Assembly: GCA_964636325.1 (NCBI GenBank)
Contig: CAZWRV010000028.1
Coordinates: forward strand, 1 to 64,000
DNA from: CAZWRV01 sp964636325
GTDB taxonomy: Bacteria; Verrucomicrobiota; Lentisphaeria; Victivallales; GWF2-50-93
Direction: 5' to 3'
Length of the DNA stretch: 64,000 nucleotides
Position 1 is the stretch's first letter, and each line of letters opens with the position of its first letter. The position numbers and the translations under genes were made by a program. Under the pieces are notes generated by a model. It was not told where the DNA came from. It made no database searches and saw only the letters and a list, made by a program, of their open reading frames with translations. Positions 47,801-55,182 of this stretch are shown here, one piece after another.

Positions 47801-48924
47801 TAAGGGATTCTCACCCTGATCACCTCGACTGCCTCCTTCATGCGGGATACGGCGACATGGATGCGGCCTTCGTGGACCAGTGTGCTCGGATAGCCGTAGT
47901 CGCCGCCTTTGTGCATGCCTTCCATCTTCTTCCGATATGGCGAGCTTTCGTCTCCGAGTATGAAATGACGGTCAAAACGGACTCCGTCTTCGGAAAGCGA
48001 GAGCACCAGAGGGGAGCGCCTCCAACGCGGTTCTGAATCGGGACAGCCGACATAGTAGAAGCGTCCGTCGGGCAGGCGTCCAAAATGAAACTTGGTGGCG
48101 TTGTCGCTGAACTCGGTGGGTGTTGGAGCCGACCAGGACTGTCCGTCATCGCCGCTTTCGGTCACCCACAACCGCTCGGTATTTGTGCGCAACAGCATGT
48201 GTATTATTCCGTCGTCCGTCTGGTAGAATGACCCTTCGCAGAGCCCCACCGGCCAGCCGGCGTCGGCCTGCACCTTCCAGAACGACTCGGAATCGTCGAC
48301 GATTCCGGACGCCATGGAGTTAGGGTATATGCCGGTCATACGCCAGCCGCGGAGTCCGCACGGATCGTCGGTGTATGGAAAACTGATGTTGCCGCTGATG
48401 ATCAATCGTCCGGAGGCCGTCGTCTGTGGACCGTGGTTGGGTACGATCGGAAGCCGGAGATCCTCCAGTTCGCTCCAGTTCTCGCCGTCGGCCGTCGTCA
48501 TAGCCAGGAGTGTCGTTCCGACATGGTTGGCGTCGTTCCGTTTTCTTTCTCCGTTCTGTTCAAGACCTTCGGGCATGTAGGCGTAGCGTCCTGCATACGC
48601 GACGAGTCGTCCGGCGTGCCGGTGGAAGCCAGCGGCTGTGTAGACATATTCTCCTTTCCCGCTTGGCGCTTTCTGGCTCTCCACAAGCGGCCGCGGCGGA
48701 GTCCAGGCCATGAAGTCGGAGGAAGTCGAAATCAGGATTCGCTGTCCGGGCGCATCCTCGTCCTTCCGTCCGTTGGACCACATCAGATAATAGCGCCCCT
48801 TGAAGAAGGTCAGTGCCGGATGATGGCTGTAGGTCCATTCAGTTTCGGGTCTGTAGACCCAGGCCTGTTCGACCGGAAGGGATGCCGCCTTACCGGCTGA
48901 ATATCCTTGATTGGTAATGGTCAT
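47800..48924 (-). CDS. Sialidase-like (BNR/Asp-box) glycoside hydrolase family protein
   Basis: A 374-residue six-bladed beta-propeller type protein. Asp-box SxDxGxxW motifs are visible in WVTESGDDGQSWSAP, and related forms occur in ILISTSSDFMAWTPP and LAMTTADGENWSELEDL. YSHHPALTFFKGRYYLMWSN resembles the first blade. No N-terminal signal peptide is seen. The exact activity (exo-sialidase or another glycan hydrolase) is not provable here because the arginine triad was not located with confidence. It lies 67 bp downstream of a second sialidase-like gene and the aldolase, in an AraC-flanked locus. Confidence 0.7.
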   Translation of the reverse strand: MTITNQGYSAGKAASLPVEQAWVYRPETEWTYSHHPALTFFKGRYYLMWSNGRKDEDAPGQRILISTSSDFMAWTPPRPLVESQKAPSGKGEYVYTAAGFHRHAGRLVAYAGRYAYMPEGLEQNGERKRNDANHVGTTLLAMTTADGENWSELEDLRLPIVPNHGPQTTASGRLIISGNISFPYTDDPCGLRGWRMTGIYPNSMASGIVDDSESFWKVQADAGWPVGLCEGSFYQTDDGIIHMLLRTNTERLWVTESGDDGQSWSAPTPTEFSDNATKFHFGRLPDGRFYYVGCPDSEPRWRRSPLVLSLSEDGVRFDRHFILGDESSPYRKKMEGMHKGGDYGYPSTLVHEGRIHVAVSRMKEAVEVIRVRIP

Positions 48925-48991
48925 GGTTTCGACACTTGTCCTTTTTTATTTTGTCAGTTCCGGAGCAGGATGCTCCGGCCACTTTGATATC

Positions 48992-50284
48992 TCAATATGC
49001 AAGTTCCCGGAAATTCCTCACGCGGTGGAACGTGATCAGGTTGCCGTCGTGCGGGCATGAGGCGCGCTCGTCGCCGCTTCGGCTGAGGATCACGAGGTCA
49101 TCTCGGTCGATCGCCATGCTTGCATAGTGGCGCGAAGCTTTTTCAACCGGCCCTGCCGCGACAAGCCCCGCGAAGCACCAGTCGATCATGTTCCTGGAGA
49201 AGTGCAGCTGCAGGCGTCGTCGCTCGTTGTTGGGCAGGTTGAAGCGGTCCTCCGGCATGCATTCGGGCCGGATCATGCTGTCGGTGGCCTGGGTGGAGAG
49301 CAGCCAGTAGAGCTTGTTCACGTCGTCGAAGAGCACATGGAACTTCATTTGGCCGCCGGGGCAGGGCACATAGAGCATCGTCTTGCCTGAGGGGGCTTTT
49401 TCAAGCAATGTCGTCATCGCGCCGGTGCCGGGCCGGCTTCCATGCTCCACCACCTTGGCGACGCAGGCGTAGCCTGTTCCGCCGGTGTGTGCGCGCATCC
49501 AGAGATGGAACGTCCTGCAGCAGGGGTCGTGCCAGATGTGATCAGGATCGGCGAACTGTACGACGTTTGTTTCGAGCCAGCCCATCGGACTGCAGTGCCT
49601 GGACGGCGCCACCATCACACCGTTGATCGGATCCGCGGAATAGAAAGGGATGCCGAAGTAGTCAGTCTGCGACTCCTTCATGGCGTCGCGGAATGTAAGT
49701 TCCGAAGCGAAAGTCCAGTTCTCGCGCCGGGTCAGATCGTCTCCGAGGCGTCCGCGCATGAGCACGGGCGCCAGTTCCGCGACATACCAGCCGTTCACCT
49801 CGAAGCGTGTGCGCCGCTCCATCACAAGATATATGCAGCCGTTGGCGTAGTGAACATTGCACGGCGCCTGATGCCAATACTGCCCTTCGGTCAGCCTGAC
49901 CGGGGCGGACCAGCTTTCGCCGCAGTCGTCGGAACTTATGATCGTCAGATCGCCGGCATGGCCGAGGACATAAAGCGACCTGCCTGCTGCGAACGGCCGG
50001 GCGTGCATGAACGGGAAATCGGTGCGGTGCGTCCATGACCGGCCGCCATCGTCGGAAGTGTAGATCTTCCCCTGCCAGGACCAGCCCAGCTCCCCCCTGT
50101 CAATCTTCGGACCGGGAAGATCCGCGGCGCCGGGCCCGCCCAGATCGAGCGTGGCGATAAGTCGTCCGTTCTCAAGACGTGTGATCCCGGGGCTGTATGC
50201 GAAAAGCCGTTTGGGATCAGGCGACTCATAGATCTTTACGAAGTTGTCGGCCAGCGGACTACCCGCCGAACAGCAGCTGCTCAT
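48992..50284 (-). CDS. Sialidase family protein (second paralogue)
   Basis: A 430-residue beta-propeller protein related to the downstream gene. An Asp box is visible as IYTSDDGGRSWTHRTDFP and another as IISSDDCGESWSAPVRL. RLFAYSPGITRLENGRLIAT provides a conserved arginine region near the N-terminus. The ATG at 50284 is chosen for GGAGG five bases upstream. The 19 extra residues of the longest frame are not conserved. There is no clear signal peptide. Together with the DHDPS-family aldolase it suggests processing of sialic acid-like or other host/polymer glycans. The true substrate is unknown. Confidence 0.75.
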   Translation of the reverse strand: MSSCCSAGSPLADNFVKIYESPDPKRLFAYSPGITRLENGRLIATLDLGGPGAADLPGPKIDRGELGWSWQGKIYTSDDGGRSWTHRTDFPFMHARPFAAGRSLYVLGHAGDLTIISSDDCGESWSAPVRLTEGQYWHQAPCNVHYANGCIYLVMERRTRFEVNGWYVAELAPVLMRGRLGDDLTRRENWTFASELTFRDAMKESQTDYFGIPFYSADPINGVMVAPSRHCSPMGWLETNVVQFADPDHIWHDPCCRTFHLWMRAHTGGTGYACVAKVVEHGSRPGTGAMTTLLEKAPSGKTMLYVPCPGGQMKFHVLFDDVNKLYWLLSTQATDSMIRPECMPEDRFNLPNNERRRLQLHFSRNMIDWCFAGLVAAGPVEKASRHYASMAIDRDDLVILSRSGDERASCPHDGNLITFHRVRNFRELAY

Positions 50285-50362
50285 AATTCCTCCGGTAAAC
50301 TCAATTGCATATTGTTGGCTCCGTGACCTAGTGAGAGTCATGAAGTCACTAGGTCGTCCACC

Positions 50363-51304
50363 CTAATTCCAGCATTGCAAAATCCCAGACCTCCCTCCCG
50401 ATAATTCCTTCACGGCTTCGCGCAGATTCGCCAGGACTACCCGCTCGTCGTCGCCGGGAGAAGATGCCGGAACCGGAATCCGGCAGGCGGGACCGATTGG
50501 AAGACCGAGCAAACCGAGGTAACGCTTGGCCGACGCGGGGTAGCGGTTGCGTATCGTCATATCGGCCAAGGTCAGGAAACGCTGCAGGCGTTCCGCTTCC
50601 TCCGGACGGTTTGCGAACTCCGCTAATAGGCGGACGAAGAGCTCCGGATAGAAGTTTGCGGCGATCCCGCTGTAGCCGTGCCCTCCCTCACTCAGCGACT
50701 CCAGCAATGTCGGACAGTGCGCGTTGAACCAGCGCAGCGGAGTGCCGCCGACGGCTTCGAGCTTCGCGGCAATCTGGTCGCGGCGGCAGCAGGTGTCCTT
50801 GAAGAAAAATACACGTCCGCTCTGCGCCGCCCAACGCAGGAGTTTTGGACAAAGCGTCCGGTGATACGGCTCGGGGCATTCGTAGAGACCGAGAGGAATA
50901 TCGCCGCAAGCTTCGAAGTGAAGCTCGGCTTTATTCCTCCAGACTTCGTCGGACTCGTTCCTCGCGGCGATCTGGTTGACAGTCAATATCACCGCCGCCA
51001 ATCCAGTGCCTGCCAGACGGCGTGCCATTTCCGCCTGTTCATCGAGCGAAGCGCCGAACGCGCCCGCCCCCACCACCGGCACCCGGCCTGCGGCGCGCTC
51101 AACCACTCGGGCCGCGAGACGGACGCGCTCGTCCGGCGACAGCTTGTACATCTCGCTCGAAAGACAGACCGAGAACAGCCCGGCCACACCGGCGCCGACA
51201 TACCATTCCACCAGCGCGTCCAGCCCGGCCCAATCAATATCACCGTTGTCATGGAACGGCGTAATCATCACTGGCCACACGCCGGAAGGCAATTTTCCAT
51301 TCAT
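50363..51304 (-). CDS. DHDPS/N-acetylneuraminate lyase family aldolase
   Basis: A 313-residue class I aldolase TIM barrel. WPVMITPFHDNGDIDW is the family start, and the Schiff-base Lys is in RVFFFKDTCCR near residue 170. GLYECPEPYHRTL supplies the conserved Tyr, and the GYSGIAANFYPEL region is also conserved. The usual GTTGE carboxylate-binding motif is replaced by CLSSE (GLFSVCLSSEMYKLSPDER), so the substrate probably differs from both dihydrodipicolinate and standard sialic acid. It is the first gene of the minus-strand run with two sialidase-like genes, divergent from an AraC regulator. GAGGAGAAA precedes the ATG. Confidence 0.85.
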   Translation of the reverse strand: MNGKLPSGVWPVMITPFHDNGDIDWAGLDALVEWYVGAGVAGLFSVCLSSEMYKLSPDERVRLAARVVERAAGRVPVVGAGAFGASLDEQAEMARRLAGTGLAAVILTVNQIAARNESDEVWRNKAELHFEACGDIPLGLYECPEPYHRTLCPKLLRWAAQSGRVFFFKDTCCRRDQIAAKLEAVGGTPLRWFNAHCPTLLESLSEGGHGYSGIAANFYPELFVRLLAEFANRPEEAERLQRFLTLADMTIRNRYPASAKRYLGLLGLPIGPACRIPVPASSPGDDERVVLANLREAVKELSGGRSGILQCWN

Positions 51305-51433
51305 GGTATTTTCTCCTCATATAATAATAAATTATTTCAGAAGACGCATTTACTATAGACTGGACATGGAGGCAATGATATAGTAAAATCTGATCATCTA
51401 TGGTATTTGCTAATCAAAATGACGGAGGGCGCA
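51305..51433. promoter_or_regulatory. Divergent promoter region, aldolase/AraC regulator
   Basis: A 129-bp AT-rich gap between divergent starts, with Shine-Dalgarno sequences at both ends (GAGGAG on the minus strand, GGAGG on the plus strand). It must hold both promoters and the probable binding site of the AraC regulator. No confident -35/-10 pair or operator repeat was identified. Confidence 0.45.
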
Positions 51434-52327
51434 ATGCGAAGTTCGCAGCGAAAGATAGAACATGCGGAAGCGGCAGATGCAGCCTGGCCCGATCTCCGCA
51501 GGCTTGAGGTGTGCTGTTCGACCATCGGCAAAGCCGTGCCCGGCTTCTCATACGGCGGCTGCAATTTTACAGTCCTGAGCTGCAGGATCGACCGCTCGCC
51601 GCCGGACACAGTGATCAGGACCCACCGGCATTCATATTGCGAAGTCATCCTGATTCTGTCGGGAAAAGGGAAGGAGACAAGCGCTCCATGGCAGGAGCTT
51701 CTGCCGGACATGATGCAGGTGCACGGCCCGTGTGAACCGCATTCATGGGTGTCCTCAAGGGAAGGCATGCTGCGTCTGGGGCTGACTTTCACGGTCCAGC
51801 CCGCGGTGGACGTTCGTCTGCCGGACGTCTGGCCGTCGGATCCGGGCCTGGGAGCCGCGGTGCGCGGCCTGATGGCGGAGGCGCAGTCCGCCGCTCCGGG
51901 CCGCAGCGCCAGGCTCGCGGCCCGCCTGACTTTGCTGCTGGCACCCGCGCTGGAACTCTTTGCCCTTCCCGAAGAAACGTCCGCCAAGAGCCCTGCGGCC
52001 GCGCCGCCGGCATGGGACATAGCGTCTTTCATTAAGCGTTTTCTCGAGGACAATCTGGGCGAGCCGTTGTCGCTGGAGGACGTCGCGGCGCAATTCAACA
52101 TCAGCGTACCCACCCTGACCCGCCGGTTCAGGGCGGCCACCGGTGGGACGGTCATGAACTGCCTGAACAATCTGCGGATGCGTCGGGCGGCAGATCTTTT
52201 GCGCGAAGGCGGCCTGTCCACCAAGCAAGCTGCCGCGGCCGTAGGCTTCGCCGACCCCAGCTATTTCTGCCGATGCTTCCGGCGGGCCTTCGGATGCTCG
52301 CCTCTTCAATTACGCTTGGGAAGCTGA
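51434..52327 (+). CDS. AraC family transcriptional regulator (cupin sensor)
   Basis: A 297-residue regulator. The N-terminal cupin has RTHRHSYCEVILILSGKGKE and MMQVHGPCEPHSW, with paired histidines suggesting a metal- or sugar-binding pocket. The C-terminal AraC DNA-binding domain has LSLEDVAAQFNISVPTLTRR and STKQAAAAVGFADPSYFCRC, then FRRAFGCSPLQLR. The frame begins with TTG at 51407, but the ATG at 51434 with GGAGG 5 bases upstream is preferred. It probably controls the divergent aldolase/sialidase-like genes in response to a glycan breakdown product, which is inference from gene order. Confidence 0.88.
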   Translation: MRSSQRKIEHAEAADAAWPDLRRLEVCCSTIGKAVPGFSYGGCNFTVLSCRIDRSPPDTVIRTHRHSYCEVILILSGKGKETSAPWQELLPDMMQVHGPCEPHSWVSSREGMLRLGLTFTVQPAVDVRLPDVWPSDPGLGAAVRGLMAEAQSAAPGRSARLAARLTLLLAPALELFALPEETSAKSPAAAPPAWDIASFIKRFLEDNLGEPLSLEDVAAQFNISVPTLTRRFRAATGGTVMNCLNNLRMRRAADLLREGGLSTKQAAAAVGFADPSYFCRCFRRAFGCSPLQLRLGS

Positions 52328-52413
52328 TGGAGGCAGGATTGCTGGAGGGGCGGAAAGGACGCGGGGGAGGACTGCGGCTTAAGACGGAACCGGAAAAGAT
52401 TGTGATTGTCGGC
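52306..52413 (+). pseudogene. Possible Rrf2-like winged-helix fragment
   Basis: Overlapping the end of the AraC gene in another frame, ITLGKLMEAGLLEGRKGRGG is followed by LRLKTEPEKIVI. This matches the Rrf2 pattern of a recognition helix plus wing (L..L..AGL....G..GG..L...PE.I). Only ~35 residues fit. No start and no downstream domain are visible. Chance resemblance is quite possible. Confidence 0.25.
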
Positions 52414-52667
52414 GCGGGCCTGATAGGAGTCGTGCTCGCGGCGGAGTTCGCATGGAGGAAGAATGTCTTCCGATGGAACGACAGCCGCGGCAGGGACAAT
52501 ATACGGAGCTAAGAGGGGGCTCGAAAAGCTGCAGATAACATGAAAGGAGGCTGACTTCGCCATCTTTGTCGTTCTTTCAGCCAAACATGCTTTGCATTGA
52601 TTGGATGACTGGCTATATTAGATTTTCCCTTATTTTTTTGAAGCCGAATGCAGGGATCCCACAAGTG

Positions 52668-53480
52668 ATTTTCAAGCAGATATCCGAGAAGATTACGCGG
52701 CCCACGGTGCTCACGGAAACAGACCAGTTCGTAATCAAGCTCGCCGAGACCAAGGCCGAGGTGGAGAAGGCGCAGAAGCTCCGCTACGAAGTGTTCAACC
52801 TCGAACAGGGCAAGGGGCTCCAGAGCGCCAACGACGCAGGCATAGACTCCGACGAATACGACGAATACTGCCTGCATCTGCTCGCCATCGACAAGAGCTC
52901 GCACAAGACGGTCGGAACCTACCGCATCCATCTCGGCTCGGTCGCCATCGCCTCGAAGGGCTTCTACTCTGAAAGGGAATACGAGATATCCGGGCTGGAC
53001 AAGATCGCCGACAGATGCATGGAGCTGGGCAGATCCTGCGTGTCAAAGGAATACCGCCAGGGATCGGTCGTAAGCCTGCTCTGGGGAGGGATAGCCGAGC
53101 TTCTGATCCGTGGGGATCTCAATCTCATGCTGGGCTGCGTCAGCCTGGAGGATAAAAATCCGGCGGAGGCCTGGGCTCTCCAGAGACTTTTCAAGAAGGA
53201 GGGCAGGCTGTCGGACATCCTCCACGCCAAGGCCAGGCATCCATACATACTGCCGCCAGCGCCCGAGGAGGAGATTGCAAAACTCCTCTCGCATGAAAGG
53301 ACATTGAAGTCGCACATACCCCCGCTCTTCAAGGGTTACTTGAGGCTTGGCTGCAAAATCTGCGGCGAACCCGCCTTCGACCACGAGTTCGGAACCGTAG
53401 ACTTCCTGATCTTGGTTGACAAGGACAAGATACCGCTAAGATATGTCAGGCATTTCAACTCAGTCCTGGAAGGTCTCTGA
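52668..53480 (+). CDS. GNAT-fold N-acyltransferase (OlsB/hemolysin-like)
   Basis: A 270-residue acyl-ACP-dependent N-acyltransferase-like protein of the Acetyltransf_5 family that includes OlsB, the first enzyme of ornithine-lipid synthesis. AETKAEVEKAQKLRYEVFNL and DEYDEYCLHLLAID, then VGTYRIHLG, are the N-terminal signatures. CMELGRSCVSKEYRQGSVVS is the active-site Glu/Arg region. A C-terminal segment (FKGYLRLGCKICGEPAFDHE) is typical of family members. The GTG at 52668 with AGGGA at 8-base spacing is favoured. The frame remains open to a TTG at 52566 with Phe-rich non-conserved residues. Paired 12 bp upstream of a PlsC-type acyltransferase. Confidence 0.75.
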   Translation: MFKQISEKITRPTVLTETDQFVIKLAETKAEVEKAQKLRYEVFNLEQGKGLQSANDAGIDSDEYDEYCLHLLAIDKSSHKTVGTYRIHLGSVAIASKGFYSEREYEISGLDKIADRCMELGRSCVSKEYRQGSVVSLLWGGIAELLIRGDLNLMLGCVSLEDKNPAEAWALQRLFKKEGRLSDILHAKARHPYILPPAPEEEIAKLLSHERTLKSHIPPLFKGYLRLGCKICGEPAFDHEFGTVDFLILVDKDKIPLRYVRHFNSVLEGL

Positions 53481-53492
53481 AATCGCAGGCCA

Positions 53493-54260
53493 ATGATTGC
53501 TTTCCCCCTCCGAGTTTTTCGTATCGTCCTGCTCTTGTCATGGGGGCTTTCACTCGGTTTCTTCTCCGCCTTTTTGGTCTTCAGGAGGGGTTGGGCCGGG
53601 ATAAGGAACGCCGTCGAGCTGTGCGCCATCTGGGCCCGGGGCATAATCTGGATCATCAACTGCAAGGTCGCGGTTCACGGCGATCCTTCCATAGCCAAGG
53701 GGGGACTGATCGTCTCGAACCACCTCAGCTACCTGGACGTCTTGGTCCAGGCGGGCATATTCAAGCCGCGTTTCACCCCCAAGTCAACCGTCGCCGACTG
53801 GCCTCTCCTCGGTCCATACCTCAAGATGGGCAGGCCGATATGGATCGACAGGTCATCCAAACAGTCCTCCATCACCACGCTTGCCGAATTCAGGGACACC
53901 ATGCTCAACAGCATAAACCTGCTGGTCTATCCAGAAGGGACAAGCACCGACGGGACCAAGGAGATTCTTCCTTTCAAGTCCACCCCCTTCGAGGCCGTCA
54001 CAAAGGAGAACATCCCTGTTTATCCGATACTCACGTTCTACTCGCAGAAGCCGGGGCAGCCGTCCGTGTGCTGGTACGGGGACATGACCCTCGTGCCGCA
54101 CGTATGGAAGATACTCGGCATATGGAGCTTCGGCGCCGACATCTACGTACTTGACCCGATCCGCCCCGACGGCAGGGATAGGAAGGAGCTGGCCGAACTG
54201 GTCTATTCGACCATGCTGGCCAAATACCGCGAAATCGCCGCATCCAGGAAGCAGGCGTGA
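53493..54260 (+). CDS. PlsC/OlsA-like 1-acyl-glycerol-3-phosphate acyltransferase family protein
   Basis: A 255-residue membrane-associated acyltransferase. An N-terminal hydrophobic helix (IVLLLSWGLSLGFFSAFLVF) is followed by the catalytic NHLSYLD (HX4D), FTPKSTVADWPLLGPYLK and LLVYPEGTSTDG (EGT motif). It could make phosphatidate, or acylate a lyso-ornithine lipid as OlsA does. Its position directly after an OlsB-like gene favours the latter pairing, but the head group is unknown. It is followed by a 41-bp palindrome. Confidence 0.85.
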   Translation: MIAFPLRVFRIVLLLSWGLSLGFFSAFLVFRRGWAGIRNAVELCAIWARGIIWIINCKVAVHGDPSIAKGGLIVSNHLSYLDVLVQAGIFKPRFTPKSTVADWPLLGPYLKMGRPIWIDRSSKQSSITTLAEFRDTMLNSINLLVYPEGTSTDGTKEILPFKSTPFEAVTKENIPVYPILTFYSQKPGQPSVCWYGDMTLVPHVWKILGIWSFGADIYVLDPIRPDGRDRKELAELVYSTMLAKYREIAASRKQA

Positions 54261-54293
54261 ATTGATTTTGGCCGTATCCGCGCTACAATTCAA

Positions 54294-54334
54294 GTATGTA
54301 TTCAGCAAAAGGGCGTAGTTTGCTGAATTCATAC
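54294..54334 (+). repeat. 41-bp palindrome, single copy 2
   Basis: Outer arms GTATGTATTCAGCAAA and TTTGCTGAATTCATAC flank the asymmetric core AGGGCGTAG. It matches the consensus except one base in the left arm. It sits 33 bp after the PlsC-like stop, followed by a degenerate copy of the hairpin repeat near 108 (54338-54361). No flanking duplication is visible. Confidence 0.9.
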
Positions 54335-54399
54335 CGATTAAGGCGGACTAAGCCCGTAACCCAAGATTCCAAGCTCCAAAATCCAATTTTATCAAGACC

Positions 54400-55179
54400 A
54401 TGTTCAACCTCTGGCTCCATTCATTTGTGACGGCGTGGAATCTTCTGCTTGAGATACCGCTGCTTCGCGTTTCGGACTCCGAGCTGGAGAACGAGCCCGG
54501 CCAGGGCGGTCGCGTGGTGGCTTCCTTCCCCATTGTCGGCTTCGTCGCCGGCTTCGCGGCCTATGTCCTCATATGGTTCGTGTTCCGCTTCGGGGGCCAG
54601 CTGGCCTCGGCGGTGATCTCCGCGATAGTCGCCGCCCTCTTCATAGAGGCGCTGACCATGGGGAGGAACCTGTCGGCTCTGGCGCTTTTCCTGGAGACTA
54701 AGCTCGCCGGACTGAAGGGCCCGAAGATAGCGTCCGAGATGGACAGATCCTCCGCGGTCTCGAACGACATGGGCCTTTTCATACTGATCTCGCTTTTCCT
54801 GCTGCGCATAGCCTGCATCGCCATCCTTGCCGGAAGCCAGTATTACTCCTGGATCATAGTGACGCTGACGGCCGCATACGCGGCGCAGGCGGCGCTGGTC
54901 GTCTCCAGGGACCTCCGCACCGGCGAGAAGTTCTTCGATTCCGACATGAACGGGCCTCGCCTGGCATGGCTGATCGCCCTGGTTCTCTCCGCGGTCGCCG
55001 GAGGCAGCGTTGCCGCCGCGGTGGTGACCATGCTGATAGTCTACGCCGCCACCATGTTCTTCAAGAACTACTGCGAGAACAGCCTCGGCGGCGTCAACGG
55101 CAAGATAATCGGCATGGTTGGCGCGGCGATGGAGATCATAGTCCTCGTAACCGGCATAATCTTCCTTGTGAAAGCCTGA
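54400..55179 (+). CDS. CobS-like membrane protein (adenosylcobinamide-GDP ribazoletransferase family)
   Basis: A 259-residue integral membrane protein with about seven hydrophobic helices. The opening WLHSFVTAWNLLLEIPLLRV, the first-helix VVASFPIVGFVAGFAAYV and the C-terminal ENSLGGVNGKIIGMVGAAME resemble CobS, the last step of the cobalamin lower-ligand assembly. In CobS the last motif normally has GGxTGDxxGA with a metal-binding Asp. Here Lys replaces Asp, so the activity is doubtful. No other cobalamin genes are nearby. It ends 3 bp before argS. Confidence 0.55.
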   Translation: MFNLWLHSFVTAWNLLLEIPLLRVSDSELENEPGQGGRVVASFPIVGFVAGFAAYVLIWFVFRFGGQLASAVISAIVAALFIEALTMGRNLSALALFLETKLAGLKGPKIASEMDRSSAVSNDMGLFILISLFLLRIACIAILAGSQYYSWIIVTLTAAYAAQAALVVSRDLRTGEKFFDSDMNGPRLAWLIALVLSAVAGGSVAAAVVTMLIVYAATMFFKNYCENSLGGVNGKIIGMVGAAMEIIVLVTGIIFLVKA

Positions 55180-55182
55180 GCA

